A DNA stretch of 33,466 bases from Phycisphaerales bacterium (GCA_013003065.1 JABDLI010000037.1:1-33466), one strand, 5' to 3'; numbered from the stretch's first letter, positions 15,664 through 24,925 are shown. Notes: generated from the sequence alone by a model not told the origin. Translations and numbers: made by a program.

Positions 15664-16749
15664 GTGGACTTCATCACGCAGAATCTTCTCGGCGCGGTGG
15701 CCGGGCACGCCGCCTGCGGCCGGTCGCGACGCGACGGGGGAACCCTCGGCCGGCTCGCCCTCGCCGCCGGGGCGCTCGGCGGTGCGGTGCCGGACTTCGA
15801 CTTCCTGCTCCAGCAGCTGGCCGATCCGGCGATGCCGTGGCAGCTCCATCGCCACTTCACGCACGCGTTCGTGTTCATTCCCGTGGCCGGCGTGCTCGCG
15901 ACGCTGCCGTTTCTGGCGTTTCGATCCGGCCGTCGCCGGTTCGGCGTGATCCTGGCCGCGGCCACGATCGGGTGCGCCACGCACGGTCTGCTCGACAACC
16001 TCACCAGCTACGGCACGCACGTCCTCTGGCCGTTCCGGTCGGGCCGCACGGCCTGGGACGCCATGAGCATCGTCGATCCGATCTTCACGCTCGTGCTGTT
16101 GCTGGGCGTCCTCATCGCGACGCTCCGCGACCGCGTCCGGCCCACGCGGGTCGCCGCCGCCGTCGCGGCGGCGTACATCGCGATGGGGTTCGTTCAACAC
16201 GGCCGCGCGCTCGAGGCGCAGCAGACGCTCGCCGCGGAGCGGGGCCACGCGGTGGTCCGCGGCCGCACGCTTCCGACCGTCGGCAACTGGATCGTCTTCC
16301 GATCGATCTACGAGGCGGACGGACGTCTGTGGGCCGACGCGGTTCGGGTGGCGCCATTCGGTGATCTCGCCGTGCGGGAGGGACGCTCGATGCCGCGGTT
16401 CACGGAAGAGATGCTGGCGTCGGAGGTGGCGATCACGGAACGCACGCGGGTCGTGCTGCGTGGTCTCGACGCGTTCGCGGACGGCTTCGTCGGCCGGGTG
16501 ACCGGTCCCGACGCGGCCCCGGACGGCGTCACGGTCGGCGACATGCGGATCACCGGCATGACCGACGGCTTCCGCCCGCTGTGGGGCGTCCGCTTCGACC
16601 GGGACGGAGCGCCCCACGCCTGGGACGCCTTCGGCCGCGGCGGCGACGACGAGGAGACGATTCGGGCGGTGCTGGGCGGCATGCTCGCCGACGTCGTGCG
16701 ACCCGAGGGGCGGTTTCGTGTCCTCGCGTCGCCTTCCCCGGGCGATTGA
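15664..16749 (+). CDS. YdjM/DUF457-family membrane-bound putative metal-dependent hydrolase
   Basis: About 361 residues from GTG 15664, which lies 4 nt after the preceding stop. The open frame extends upstream inside the DUF1801 gene but has no better start. Seen: VDFITQNLLGAVAGHAACG at the N-terminus (family D-x-x-T-Q-x-x-x-G-A), PDFDFLLQQ, HRHFTHAFVFIPVAG, THGLLDNLTSYGTHVLWPF and a DPIFTLVLLLGVLIATL helix. The His and Asp residues of the HRHFTH and THGLLD motifs are those conserved in the YdjM inner-membrane hydrolase family (PF04307). Four to five hydrophobic helices are followed by a soluble C-terminal domain from about residue 190. Substrate unknown. Confidence 0.85.
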   Translation: MDFITQNLLGAVAGHAACGRSRRDGGTLGRLALAAGALGGAVPDFDFLLQQLADPAMPWQLHRHFTHAFVFIPVAGVLATLPFLAFRSGRRRFGVILAAATIGCATHGLLDNLTSYGTHVLWPFRSGRTAWDAMSIVDPIFTLVLLLGVLIATLRDRVRPTRVAAAVAAAYIAMGFVQHGRALEAQQTLAAERGHAVVRGRTLPTVGNWIVFRSIYEADGRLWADAVRVAPFGDLAVREGRSMPRFTEEMLASEVAITERTRVVLRGLDAFADGFVGRVTGPDAAPDGVTVGDMRITGMTDGFRPLWGVRFDRDGAPHAWDAFGRGGDDEETIRAVLGGMLADVVRPEGRFRVLASPSPGD

Positions 16750-16764
16750 CGCCGTTTCCGGCGA

Positions 16765-16770
16765 TATCAT
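16765..16770 (+). promoter_or_regulatory. Putative -10 element TATCAT of the DUF454 gene
   Basis: TATCAT ends 7 nt before ATG 16778, the same spacing as polB and the sigma gene. It overlaps an alternative ATG at 16769. Confidence 0.35.
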
Positions 16771-16777
16771 GAACCCG

Positions 16778-17227
16778 ATGACGGCACCGGACTCAACCAC
16801 CGATCGACCGCCCGGACGGCTGATCGCCCGCAGCCGCCGCGGCGTTTTCACCGTGGCCGGCTGCCTCTTCGTCGCCGTCGGCGTGGTCGGTGTGGTCGTT
16901 CCGCTCCTGCCGACCACTCCGTTCATGCTCCTCGCCGCCGCGTGCTTCGCCCGCGGCTCCCGGCGCTTGCGCGCCTGGCTGCTGGGCACGCGGCTGTTCG
17001 GCCCCACGCTCGAGGCGTGGTACTCGACGCGGACGATCCCGCTTCGCGCCAAGGTCACCGCGATCGTGCTGATCGCAATTCTGCTCGGCACGTCGATCGT
17101 CTTCCTGACGACGCATCCAGCTCTGCGACTGACGCTCGCGGCGGTCGGGCTCGGCGTCGTGGCCTACCTGCTGCGGATTCCGACGCGGGAGGCCGCGGTT
17201 CCTCGCGGACGCCCAGAGCGAGCGTAG
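16778..17227 (+). CDS. DUF454 (YbaN) family inner-membrane protein
   Basis: 149 residues (152 if ATG 16769 is used). Family features: a membrane helix FTVAGCLFVAVGVVGVVVPL, then LLPTTPFMLLAAACFARGS, the DUF454 hallmark G-x-x-x-P-x-LPTTPFxLLAAxCFxRxS; R-L-R-x-W-L-x-x-x-x-FGPxLExW in LRAWLLGTRLFGPTLEAWY; and two more helices (VTAIVLIAILLGTSIVFL, LTLAAVGLGVVAYLL). The family is about 115-150 residues long with no assigned function. The start at 16778 is preferred over 16769 because of the 7-nt spacing to TATCAT; neither has a Shine-Dalgarno sequence. It follows the YdjM-like gene by 28 nt. Confidence 0.9.
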   Translation: MTAPDSTTDRPPGRLIARSRRGVFTVAGCLFVAVGVVGVVVPLLPTTPFMLLAAACFARGSRRLRAWLLGTRLFGPTLEAWYSTRTIPLRAKVTAIVLIAILLGTSIVFLTTHPALRLTLAAVGLGVVAYLLRIPTREAAVPRGRPERA

Positions 17228-17230
17228 TCC

Positions 17231-17350
17231 CGGACGCGGACACGGACCCGGACCCAAACGCGGACGCGGACACGGACCCGGACGCGGACACGGACCCGGA
17301 CGCCGACCCGGACCCGGACCCGGACGCCAACGCCGACGCCGACGCCGGAC
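17231..17350. repeat. Hexamer array R6 (CGGACN)n, about 20 units
   Basis: It starts 3-4 nt after the DUF454 stop, with units cggacg, cggaca, cggacc and a few ccaacg/ccgacg variants at the right end. The remaining 165 nt to the next gene (17351-17515) hold nothing I can name apart from the ribosome binding site AGAGG. Confidence 0.9.
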
Positions 17351-17515
17351 GGTACGAGTCGCGCGTGTTATCGCCCCCACAGACCCGCCGTTCCCTCCGC
17401 GTCGGGCAAGAGACATAGAGATGCGTCTGCGTCCTGACGATCAGTCAGACAGCGGCTCAGTCAAAGGCCGGGGGTCGTTGCTGCGCATCGGCCGTGCAGG
17501 CTCAGAGGTTGTCGG

Positions 17516-17989
17516 ATGGTCCCGCTCTGTTCAACTCGACGCGCCCGTGCCTTCAGCCTCATCGAGCTCGTGCTGACGTTGTCGATCATCTCGGCGGTTG
17601 CGGCGATTGCCGTGCCTCGATACACCCGCGCGCAGGAAAGGTACCGCGTCGAACGCGCCGCCCATCGGCTCGTGATCGACCTCGAGTACGCGGCCACGCT
17701 CGCGCGCGTCACCAGCGCTGAGGTCAAGGTCCACTTCGAGAAGGGAAGCGAAGCGGACGAGAGCTTCTACTGGTTCGAGGGTGTCGCCGATCCGGACCAT
17801 CCGGATCAGGACTACACCGTCCTTCTCCGTGACGAGCCTTACCGCGTCGTCCTCGCCGAGGCCCCGGGTGACATTACCTATCGAATCGACGGTACAGCGC
17901 AGAGCTCGCGGACGTTCATCGTGCAGGCGGGGGACGCCGCCCGGACCGTCCACGTCAACCACACCAGCGGGCAGGTGACGGTGAATTGA
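17516..17989 (+). CDS. GspH/FimT-like pseudopilin
   Basis: 157 residues with a prepilin leader, MVPLCSTRRARA, then FSLIELVLTLSIISAVAAIAVPRY (Glu at +5, cleavage before Phe). The soluble part, about 120 residues, has short beta segments (AEVKVHFEKG, YTVLLRDEPYRVVLAE, TFIVQAGDAARTVHVNHTSG) like the GspH/FimT minor pilin domain. AGAGG seven bases before ATG 17516 supports the start. It is the first gene of four that overlap by a few bases each; all four carry a hydrophobic N-terminal helix, so they probably build one minor-pilin complex. Role: initiating or capping a pseudopilus at the inner membrane. Confidence 0.85.
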   Translation: MVPLCSTRRARAFSLIELVLTLSIISAVAAIAVPRYTRAQERYRVERAAHRLVIDLEYAATLARVTSAEVKVHFEKGSEADESFYWFEGVADPDHPDQDYTVLLRDEPYRVVLAEAPGDITYRIDGTAQSSRTFIVQAGDAARTVHVNHTSGQVTVN

Positions 17990-20097
17990 GAAGCCTCCAC
18001 GCACAACGAATGGCGTTCACGATGGTGGAGCTGATGGTCGCGATGGCGATCGTCGGCTTGCTGCTGCTCGCGATCTCGTCCGCAGTGACGCTCTCCACCC
18101 GGACGATGTCGATTGCCATCGAAGGTGCGACGCCGCGTCGCTCGGAGACCGCGCGTCTCCTCGAACGCATCACGGCCGACCTCCGTCTCGCCATGCGATT
18201 CGAGGAGCCCCTCGCGCCCGACGTCGTCGAGTTCACGGTGCCCGACCTCGACGACGACGATCAGCCGGACCGCGTGCGTTGGGAATGGTCCGGTTCGCCC
18301 GACTACGAGCTGACGCGTCTCGTGGATCTGTCGGACGACGCGACGGTGCCGGTCCCGACGGTCGAAGCGACCGACGTCCATGACTTCGATCTGACCTACC
18401 TCACGCGGACATGGGGCGAGCCCGCGCCGCCGGCCACCGTGACCGGAGACGAAGGGCTCCTCGTCCATCACGACGACGATCCCCCGACCGCTCCCGGCCC
18501 CCGGGTCCTGTTCGTGATGACGGACGCCGGGGGTCCGACCGCCCAGGAGATCAGCCGCGAGAACCTCATGTTGACGTGGGGCTGGAGCGTCGACCGGATC
18601 ACCGCGGCTTCGGATGACACCGACTATCTGGCCGCGGCGGCGTTGGCGGACGTGGCGTACATCTCCGAGGATGTCCAGTCCTCTGACGTCGAGAGAAAGC
18701 TCAGAGACGTCACCATCGGGGTTGTGAACGAGGAGATCAACCTCAGCGACCATCTCGGGTTCTCGACCAGTTTCGGATTCCCGGCGCCGGCGAGCGTCCT
18801 CGCGATCGACGTCGCAACCCACCCCGTCACGGCGACGCTGGGGACGGGGTCGGCCCTCCTCTTCACCGGGGACCAGGCGGTGACGCAACTCGCCTCAACG
18901 CCGGACGAACGCTCGCCGGACCTCCTCTCCCTTGGCGTCTGGGACGGCAGCCCGGCCCTCGCCGTCCTCGACAGGAACGCGCGTCTCACCGGCGCGAGCG
19001 GAGGCACGGATCGTCTCGGGTTCGAGACGATCTTCCCGCATGAGTGCGGCAAGTCGGAGTACGACAAGGACCACGTCGCGACCCAGGTCACGCTCGTCGA
19101 GGGGGCCGTCGTCACGAGCCTGAGCGCGTACCTCCACCTCTACGGTGACAAGAAGGTGCGTTTCGGACTCTACACCGATGTGGCGGGCGAGCCGGGGACG
19201 CTGTTGGCCGAGACCGACTGGGTGGAGCTGGAGGAGGGCCTCGGCTGGCAGACGCTGCCGCTCGCAACGCCGACGCCCCTCACGCCCGGCACGTACTGGC
19301 TCGCGCTCGGCATGGAGCGCGACGTGACCTTCTTCTTCGACGCGACGGGTGGTCGGACCCGCTATTCCGGGGAAGATCCGACAGACGGCATGATGCCCGA
19401 GTGGTTCGACACGTACGGACCATCGCCGAACGAGCGTCGGATCTCGATCTACGCGAACTACGACGCAACCGACTTTGCGGCGGGACGGCGGGTCGCCATG
19501 CCGTGGGGCGGAAACAGCTTCGACATCAATGCGCTCACCGACGACGGACGGACCCTCGTGCGTCGCGCGATCGAGTGGGCCGCCGATCCGAGCCCCGACG
19601 ACCCCGGCGTTCCGCTCGCCGTCACCAAGGACGACTGGCCGGCCCAGTGCTTCCTCCCCGAACTTCCGGTCAACACGATGGGTTGGTCGATCAGCCAGAT
19701 CCTGATCGCCATCAAGGCCGACCCCGCCGACCTCGGGGGCAAGGTGCGGTTCGAGCTGCGCTACACGGGCGTCGACGATCGGCCCGGCGCCGAGATCCTC
19801 CAGGAGACGGCCGAGATTCCCGTGACGACGTGGGGGACCGACAATTACACGTGGTATCAAATCCCGTTCGACCCCGAGACCGACTTGAACCCGTCCGTCG
19901 AGGTCTGCCTCGTGGTGCGTGGCAAGAACGACGAGAACGCGTTCGTCAAGATCGACCGCGCCGGCAGCCCCAGCCCTCGAACGTATCTCGTCGAGTCGCC
20001 CGATCGGGCCGTCACCTGGTCCGCTCCGTACGGAAACGACGACATGCGGATCTACGTCTATGGCAACTACACGACCGGGGGGCCGCCCGAATGGTGA
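17986..20097 (+). CDS. Large prepilin-leader protein with extended extracytoplasmic domains
   Basis: 703 residues from TTG 17986, which overlaps the previous stop (TTGA); ATG 18010 would leave only two residues before the hydrophobic helix and lose the basic leader (MRSLHAQRMA, then FTMVELMVAMAIVGLLLL), so TTG is preferred. Residues about 30-150 resemble PulJ/GspJ-type pilins (MSIAIEGATPRRSETARLLERITADLRLA...). The remainder is unusual: residues about 165-310 (PRVLFVMTDAGGPTAQE...ADVAYISEDVQSSDV...LLFTGDQAV) look like an alpha/beta domain of the type seen in glutamine-amidotransferase-like or ThuA-like extracellular domains. About 345-500 and 540-700 form two similar beta domains (VTLVEGAVVTSLSAYLHLYG...RFGLYTD; GWSISQILIAIKA...RFELRYTG). 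Overlaps the next gene by 7 nt. Confidence 0.75.
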   Translation: MRSLHAQRMAFTMVELMVAMAIVGLLLLAISSAVTLSTRTMSIAIEGATPRRSETARLLERITADLRLAMRFEEPLAPDVVEFTVPDLDDDDQPDRVRWEWSGSPDYELTRLVDLSDDATVPVPTVEATDVHDFDLTYLTRTWGEPAPPATVTGDEGLLVHHDDDPPTAPGPRVLFVMTDAGGPTAQEISRENLMLTWGWSVDRITAASDDTDYLAAAALADVAYISEDVQSSDVERKLRDVTIGVVNEEINLSDHLGFSTSFGFPAPASVLAIDVATHPVTATLGTGSALLFTGDQAVTQLASTPDERSPDLLSLGVWDGSPALAVLDRNARLTGASGGTDRLGFETIFPHECGKSEYDKDHVATQVTLVEGAVVTSLSAYLHLYGDKKVRFGLYTDVAGEPGTLLAETDWVELEEGLGWQTLPLATPTPLTPGTYWLALGMERDVTFFFDATGGRTRYSGEDPTDGMMPEWFDTYGPSPNERRISIYANYDATDFAAGRRVAMPWGGNSFDINALTDDGRTLVRRAIEWAADPSPDDPGVPLAVTKDDWPAQCFLPELPVNTMGWSISQILIAIKADPADLGGKVRFELRYTGVDDRPGAEILQETAEIPVTTWGTDNYTWYQIPFDPETDLNPSVEVCLVVRGKNDENAFVKIDRAGSPSPRTYLVESPDRAVTWSAPYGNDDMRIYVYGNYTTGGPPEW

Positions 20098-20774
20098 GCA
20101 TTGCGCGTCGGTCCCGAGGGAGACCGCCTTACGGCGTCACCCTCATCGAGACCGTGATCAGCCTCGGAATCCTCGCCGCCCTGCTGATGGGAGCGCTGGC
20201 CGCCTTTGGCACGATGACGCGGTCGGACTCGAGGCTCGCGGATCGCGAGATCGCGATGGCCTTTGCCCACGATCTCCTCGGCGAGATCCTTCAGGCGCAC
20301 TACACGGACCCCGAGGTGGCTGCCACCAACGGTCCCCCGTCGTTCGGGCTCGAGGCGGACGAGCTGCCCGGGGCGGGAGACCGACTGTTGTACGACGACG
20401 TCGACGATTACCACGACATGGTCGAGACGCCACTCCGCTCCCGTGACGGCACGATACTCGACGGCGCGAATGGCATGGAGCGTCGGGTGACGGTCGAGTT
20501 CGTCGATCCTGATCTCCTCATGGGTCCCGGCTCGCAGGATCCCATCGCGGAGACCGGACTCAAGCGCGTCACGGTCGCGGTGAGTCTGGCCAACGGACCG
20601 ACGGTGCACGTGCGGGGTTTGCGGGGAATGTACAGCACCGCGGAGACCGTCCCGAGTGTCGAATCGACGTACGTCCGATCGATCGAGGTGCGGCTGCAGC
20701 TCGGCGCGGACGCGGTTCCGCTGACGTCGGGCACGACGCTCCTGAACCAGATTGCTCTGGAGAACGCACCGTGA
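20091..20774 (+). CDS. PilV/GspI-like pseudopilin
   Basis: 227 residues. The leader MVSIARRSRGRPPYG is strongly basic and is followed by VTLIETVISLGILAALLMGALAAF, the type IV pilin helix with Glu at +5; the Gly before Val is the expected -1 residue of the prepilin peptidase site. The soluble domain carries a conserved middle (REIAMAFAHDLLGEILQAHY) like PilV/GspI proteins, which track ADRExAMxFA in this position. It overlaps the genes on both sides (7 nt with the previous, 4 nt with the next), so translation is coupled. No Shine-Dalgarno sequence is needed or seen. Confidence 0.8.
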   Translation: MVSIARRSRGRPPYGVTLIETVISLGILAALLMGALAAFGTMTRSDSRLADREIAMAFAHDLLGEILQAHYTDPEVAATNGPPSFGLEADELPGAGDRLLYDDVDDYHDMVETPLRSRDGTILDGANGMERRVTVEFVDPDLLMGPGSQDPIAETGLKRVTVAVSLANGPTVHVRGLRGMYSTAETVPSVESTYVRSIEVRLQLGADAVPLTSGTTLLNQIALENAP

Positions 20775-22549
20775 CCGGGGGCAGACGTCTCAGCCGGCCG
20801 CGCCGGCGCGGATCGGCCTACCTCATCGTGCTGTCGGTGTCGGTCATGCTGGTTCTGATCGGCACGGCGAGCCTGGCCGGGTGGCGTGTCCGCATGCGCA
20901 CGACCACGCTCGAGCAGGAGTGGAACGAGGCGGGCGTGCTCGCCACGTCTGCCGTCGACCAGGCACTGGTCGATCTTGCCTCCGATCCGTGGTGGCGGAC
21001 CGTGAACAAGGAGTACGAGAACGCCTTCTCGCCCGAAGTGCCGTTCCACCGCGGGTGGCTGAGCTGGCGGTACGAAGACCTCGTCGACAACAGCCTCGAT
21101 GACAACGACGCCGACCCGCTGCGTATCCACGGCCGCGGTCGGATCGGCGTATCAACCCGTGTCTACAGCGTGATTGCCTGGCCAACCGGCGAGACGCTCG
21201 ACGTGCTGCGGACCGCAATCCACGCCGGCGCTGATCTTGACGCCAACGGCGTTCTCGATGTGCGCGGCGGCCCGGCGTCGGCGAACGACGTGCTGACGTG
21301 TGATCAGCTCCTCGGTGACGTCGAAGCCGCGACGGTCACGACGCCCGGCAATGTCTCCGGCAGCATCACCACGCCGGCTCCGGCGAAGCAGATGCCATCC
21401 GCCGCGATCTGGTCGTTGTACAAAGTGCTCGCCGTCAACATCCCGTTCGGGGTTCTCGCGCCGTCCGCGACGATCGAGGATGTCATCGTCAGTCCTGGAA
21501 ACAACCCGTACCGGCCGGACGACCGCAGCGTCGACGGTCTGTACCACATCAAGGTCCCGGGGTTCACGACGCTGCGTATTCAGGACTGCCGCATCGAGGG
21601 CACGCTCCTCATCGAGCTGTCACCGAGCGCCAAGCTCCTTATCGACCCCGGCGTCCTCTGGCGTCCCGCTCGCCTGGATTTTCCGGCTCTCATCGTTTAC
21701 ACGAAGTCCGATGACTCGACGGACGTCGACATCACCTGCAGTGGGACGCTCGACGAGCTCGCCGCCGGCGTGAACTTCAACCCGGCTCACACCCCCTACT
21801 ACGGCGCTGCCGACGCCGACCTGGGGGATACCTACGCCGCCTCGATCGACGGCGTCATCCACGTGATTCGCGACCTCGCAGCGCCGACCCGGAAGACGAC
21901 GATCGACGCGGAGAACCGGATCACCGGCTGCATCATCGCCGACGGCGACATCGAGACGCTGGGCGGCAGCATCGTCGTCGCCGACCCCTCGCTTCTGTCG
22001 CGGCCACCGCTCGGCTACACGACGAAACGGGACACGATCAACCTCCTCGTGAATGGTGACATGGAGGCGGGGCTTGCCGGCTGGTCGGCCGTCGGCAACC
22101 CGACGGTGCTCGTCTCCGAGGGCGGCGCGCACTCGGGCGCCAAACGCATCACGGTGAAGGACCGCGGGAGCGCGTCCCACGGCCTTCGCCAGGACGTGAC
22201 CGTCCAGGTCACCAGCGGCACGATCCACCTGGCCGACATGTGGCTCAGGATGGACGACAACCCCGAGGACGTGGAGATCGCGCTCGAGATCGACAGCTCT
22301 GGCGAGGGGACACAGTGGTTCACCGTGGTCGCCCCCCTGGTGGCGAAAGACGACTGGACCCGCGTGAACGTGGAGATCACGCCCACGTGGACGGGCACAC
22401 TGAACTTCGCCCGCCTCGTGATCACGACCACGACCACCAACCAGGACTTCCGAATCGACGACGCGTTGCTCACCGCGCCGAACGGGCCACCATCCGCGAC
22501 GCTCGTGACCATCCCGGGGACCTGGCGAGCCGACTCGGCCAACCCGTAG
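20771..22549 (+). CDS. PilX/GspK-like protein with C-terminal carbohydrate-binding-like domain
   Basis: 592 residues from GTG 20771, which overlaps the previous stop (GTGA). The N-terminus RRLSRPRRRGSAYLIVLSVSVMLVLIGTASLAG resembles PilX/GspK proteins, where the leader is followed by a helix without the usual Glu. The central part is beta-helix-like (repeated short strands, IEDVIVSPGNNPY..., RIQDCRIEGTLLIEL..., ITGCIIADGDIETLGGSIVV). The last 150 or so residues open with NLLVNGDMEAGLAGWSAVGN, contain W-L-R-M and DDWTRVNVEITPTWTG, and end FRIDDALLTA, the layout of a family 4/9-type carbohydrate-binding module. Such a binding domain on a pilin-operon protein suggests surface adhesion to glycans or particles. 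Function otherwise unknown. Confidence 0.75.
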   Translation: MTGGRRLSRPRRRGSAYLIVLSVSVMLVLIGTASLAGWRVRMRTTTLEQEWNEAGVLATSAVDQALVDLASDPWWRTVNKEYENAFSPEVPFHRGWLSWRYEDLVDNSLDDNDADPLRIHGRGRIGVSTRVYSVIAWPTGETLDVLRTAIHAGADLDANGVLDVRGGPASANDVLTCDQLLGDVEAATVTTPGNVSGSITTPAPAKQMPSAAIWSLYKVLAVNIPFGVLAPSATIEDVIVSPGNNPYRPDDRSVDGLYHIKVPGFTTLRIQDCRIEGTLLIELSPSAKLLIDPGVLWRPARLDFPALIVYTKSDDSTDVDITCSGTLDELAAGVNFNPAHTPYYGAADADLGDTYAASIDGVIHVIRDLAAPTRKTTIDAENRITGCIIADGDIETLGGSIVVADPSLLSRPPLGYTTKRDTINLLVNGDMEAGLAGWSAVGNPTVLVSEGGAHSGAKRITVKDRGSASHGLRQDVTVQVTSGTIHLADMWLRMDDNPEDVEIALEIDSSGEGTQWFTVVAPLVAKDDWTRVNVEITPTWTGTLNFARLVITTTTTNQDFRIDDALLTAPNGPPSATLVTIPGTWRADSANP

Positions 22550-22556
22550 CGCAGCG

Positions 22557-22771
22557 GGCCACGGACACAGACGCGGACGCGGGCACGGACGCGGTCACGG
22601 ACACGGGCACGGACCCGGACCCGGACCCGGACCCGGACCCGGACACGGACGCGGGCACGGACCCGGACGCGGACCCGGACGCGGCCACGGACACGGACAC
22701 GGTCACGGACACGGACACGGACGCGGACGCGGGCACGGACGCGGACACGGACGCGGTCACGGTTCCGGACA
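22557..22771. repeat. Hexamer array R7 (GGACNC)n, about 35 units
   Basis: It fills the whole space between the convergent stops of 20771-22549 and 22757-24925 and runs into the coding end of the latter: the minus-strand stop codon TGA (22759-22757) and the last codons (CCG GAA CCG) are made of repeat units. There is no separate hairpin terminator between these convergent genes. Confidence 0.95.
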
Positions 22772-24925
22772 CACCCCCCACGCCGACATGATCGTCAGCA
22801 GATCCGTAAAGCCAACATCACCCGATCCATCGAGATCGGCCGGACATCCGGCGCACGGCCCCCACGCCGACAGCACCGTCAGCAGATCGGGGAAGCCGAC
22901 GTCGCCGGATCCGTCGAGATCGCCCTCGCAGCACGAGCCGACGGGGACCGATGCACGTGTGATGTCGAGTCCCCAGCCGAGAAGCCCGTCGCCCGGTGAC
23001 GGCCAGTCGGTCGTGATGAGCGTCAACGTCCACGCGCCCGCGCTCGACATGCCGTCGAACGCGGCGAGCGGGTTGTCCGGACGGTAGCTCGGAGGTGACT
23101 CGAGCCATTCGAAGTCGCAGCACTCGTCGCCGGCCTCCTCGAGGTACGGCCCCGTCCCCTCATCGTCCACGATGGCGTCGTAGCCGAAGTTCACGAAGCC
23201 GCCGAGGTGCTCGGGATAGCCCGGCCGATCCATGATCGTGATCGTGGTGTCGCCATGTGAGAGGAGGATCGTGAAGTCGCCGAGGCGGTACCGCACGTTG
23301 AGCGTGAGGTCCACGTCCTCGATGGTCCCCGCGTCCAGCACGACGGTGTCGACGACCAGCGTCGAGTCGGTGAACATCGGAAGGGGCGGGTCGTAAACCA
23401 CCGTGGCCTGCGTGAGTCCGCCGGCGTCGCATTCGTCGGGAATGCCGTTGTCGTTGCAGTCCTGGCTCGTTCCCGCCGCGATGTCGCACGGGTCGGGGAC
23501 GCCGTTGTCGTTGCAGTCATCCTCGCAGGCGTCCGGGATGCCGTCGCCGCTGCAATCCGGCTGGCACTCGTCCGGCACGTCGTTGCCGTCGCAGTCCGCG
23601 CTGAGGCCGTCCAGGATCTCGCAGTGATCACCCAGACCGTTGCCGTTGCAGTCCTCGACCAAGAAGCCGAACACGGCCAGGCGGTCGATCAGCCACTGCT
23701 CGTCCGCCGCGTCGACGTCGCCGTCGCCATCGAGGTCGAAGGGATCGGCCACCCACGCGCAGTGGTCGTCGAGGTCCACCTGCACGTCCCCGTTCACATC
23801 GCCGGGGATGATCATCTCACCCAGCGGGGTGAGCAGCATCGCGTGCGCCTGGATGGCGGCGATCTGCCGGTTGTTGTTGATCTCGAAGGAGCGGTAGACG
23901 CTGAAGAGCTGCTGGTGCTCCACCGTGAGAAGCGAGTTGATGGAGTGCAGCTCGCCCGTGTCCTGAAGGTAGACACCACCCTGGTAGGTCATGAAGTCGC
24001 CGCGGTCGTTGATACCGCCGGCCAGGCTGAGGTGGCTGACCGGGTTCAGGGAAGTCCAGCCGAAAGGTTCCGCAAAGCGGATGATGGCGACGAGAAAGTG
24101 CCCGGCGCCGTCGCTGATGCCGGTGCCCGCGCGTCCCACCGTCCAGCCGTGGTCGTTGATCCGGTGCCACCCGGCCGTGACCGAGTCGCCGGCCCAGTCC
24201 GGATAGTCACCGCCGGTCCCCGGGTGACCGACGAGCTCTTCGTAGTTCCCGAACAGGTCACCGCGGTACCGCGAACCGATGACCTGACCTTCGTTGTTCA
24301 TGTCCTTGATGCGGGCGGGAAAGTCGAACGTCTCCATGACCCTCGTCGCGACGTCGTACTTCCAGTTGATGAACGCGCCGGTGAGGCCGCTGAACCCCGC
24401 GATCGTTCCGCCGTTGTCGACCGCCACCGCGAGACTCTCGTCGAAGCCGGGGGGAAGACCCAGCCCGCGTGTCTCGAGCACTTCGCCCGTCACGGTCGAA
24501 TACCGCCAGAGCGCCGCTTCGCCGATCGCGATGTCGAGGAACGGTCCGGGCACGCCACCGCCGACGATGATGATCTCACCCTTCGCATCACGGTCGCTCA
24601 CGTCCGTGACCGCGTTGCTCGGCCACCCCGGCAGCAGCGGCAACGGGACGACGCCGTGCTCGACCGTATAAACGAACGCCTGCATCTTGCTCCCCGTCGC
24701 GGGATCGAAGTCGAGGCTCGCCTCGCCGACGAGGTCGCCGTTCTCGTTGAGCCCGCGCGCGTCACTGGACGGCCACATGACGTCGGGAAAGACCGTCTCG
24801 ACCATCGGAGCCAGGTCTGTCACGTGGTAGAGCGGCAGCTCGGTCTGGGCCGAGGCGAGACCGTTGCTCACGAGGAGACTCAGCAGCATGGGAGCAGCCA
24901 GGCGAAGGGTCGGAAGGAATGTCAT
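22757..24925 (-). CDS. Large secreted protein with CDNGxPDxC repeats, P-domain-like region and dockerin-like end
   Basis: 722 residues with a signal peptide (MTFLPTLRLAAPMLLSLLVSNGLASAQ). Order: an N-terminal domain about 30-365 with repeated 'N-x-x-G-x-x-x-G' turns (LNENGDLVGEASLD, INDHGWTVGRAG, INDRGDFMTYQGG), the pattern of the extracellular-repeat HAF family; a dockerin-like GDVNGDVQVDLDDHC...DLDGDGDVDAADEQWLIDRL; five short DCNxNGxPDECD repeats; a region with DLTLNVRYRLGDFTILLSHGDTT...GAWTLTLITTD that looks like a proprotein-convertase P-type domain; and two dockerin-like modules at the C-terminus (DLDGSGDVGF...SAWGPC). The ribosome binding site GAGGTG lies just upstream on the minus strand. 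Exported; the ligand is unknown. The stop codon lies in hexamer array R7. Confidence 0.8.
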   Translation of the reverse strand: MTFLPTLRLAAPMLLSLLVSNGLASAQTELPLYHVTDLAPMVETVFPDVMWPSSDARGLNENGDLVGEASLDFDPATGSKMQAFVYTVEHGVVPLPLLPGWPSNAVTDVSDRDAKGEIIIVGGGVPGPFLDIAIGEAALWRYSTVTGEVLETRGLGLPPGFDESLAVAVDNGGTIAGFSGLTGAFINWKYDVATRVMETFDFPARIKDMNNEGQVIGSRYRGDLFGNYEELVGHPGTGGDYPDWAGDSVTAGWHRINDHGWTVGRAGTGISDGAGHFLVAIIRFAEPFGWTSLNPVSHLSLAGGINDRGDFMTYQGGVYLQDTGELHSINSLLTVEHQQLFSVYRSFEINNNRQIAAIQAHAMLLTPLGEMIIPGDVNGDVQVDLDDHCAWVADPFDLDGDGDVDAADEQWLIDRLAVFGFLVEDCNGNGLGDHCEILDGLSADCDGNDVPDECQPDCSGDGIPDACEDDCNDNGVPDPCDIAAGTSQDCNDNGIPDECDAGGLTQATVVYDPPLPMFTDSTLVVDTVVLDAGTIEDVDLTLNVRYRLGDFTILLSHGDTTITIMDRPGYPEHLGGFVNFGYDAIVDDEGTGPYLEEAGDECCDFEWLESPPSYRPDNPLAAFDGMSSAGAWTLTLITTDWPSPGDGLLGWGLDITRASVPVGSCCEGDLDGSGDVGFPDLLTVLSAWGPCAGCPADLDGSGDVGFTDLLTIMSAWGVCPEP

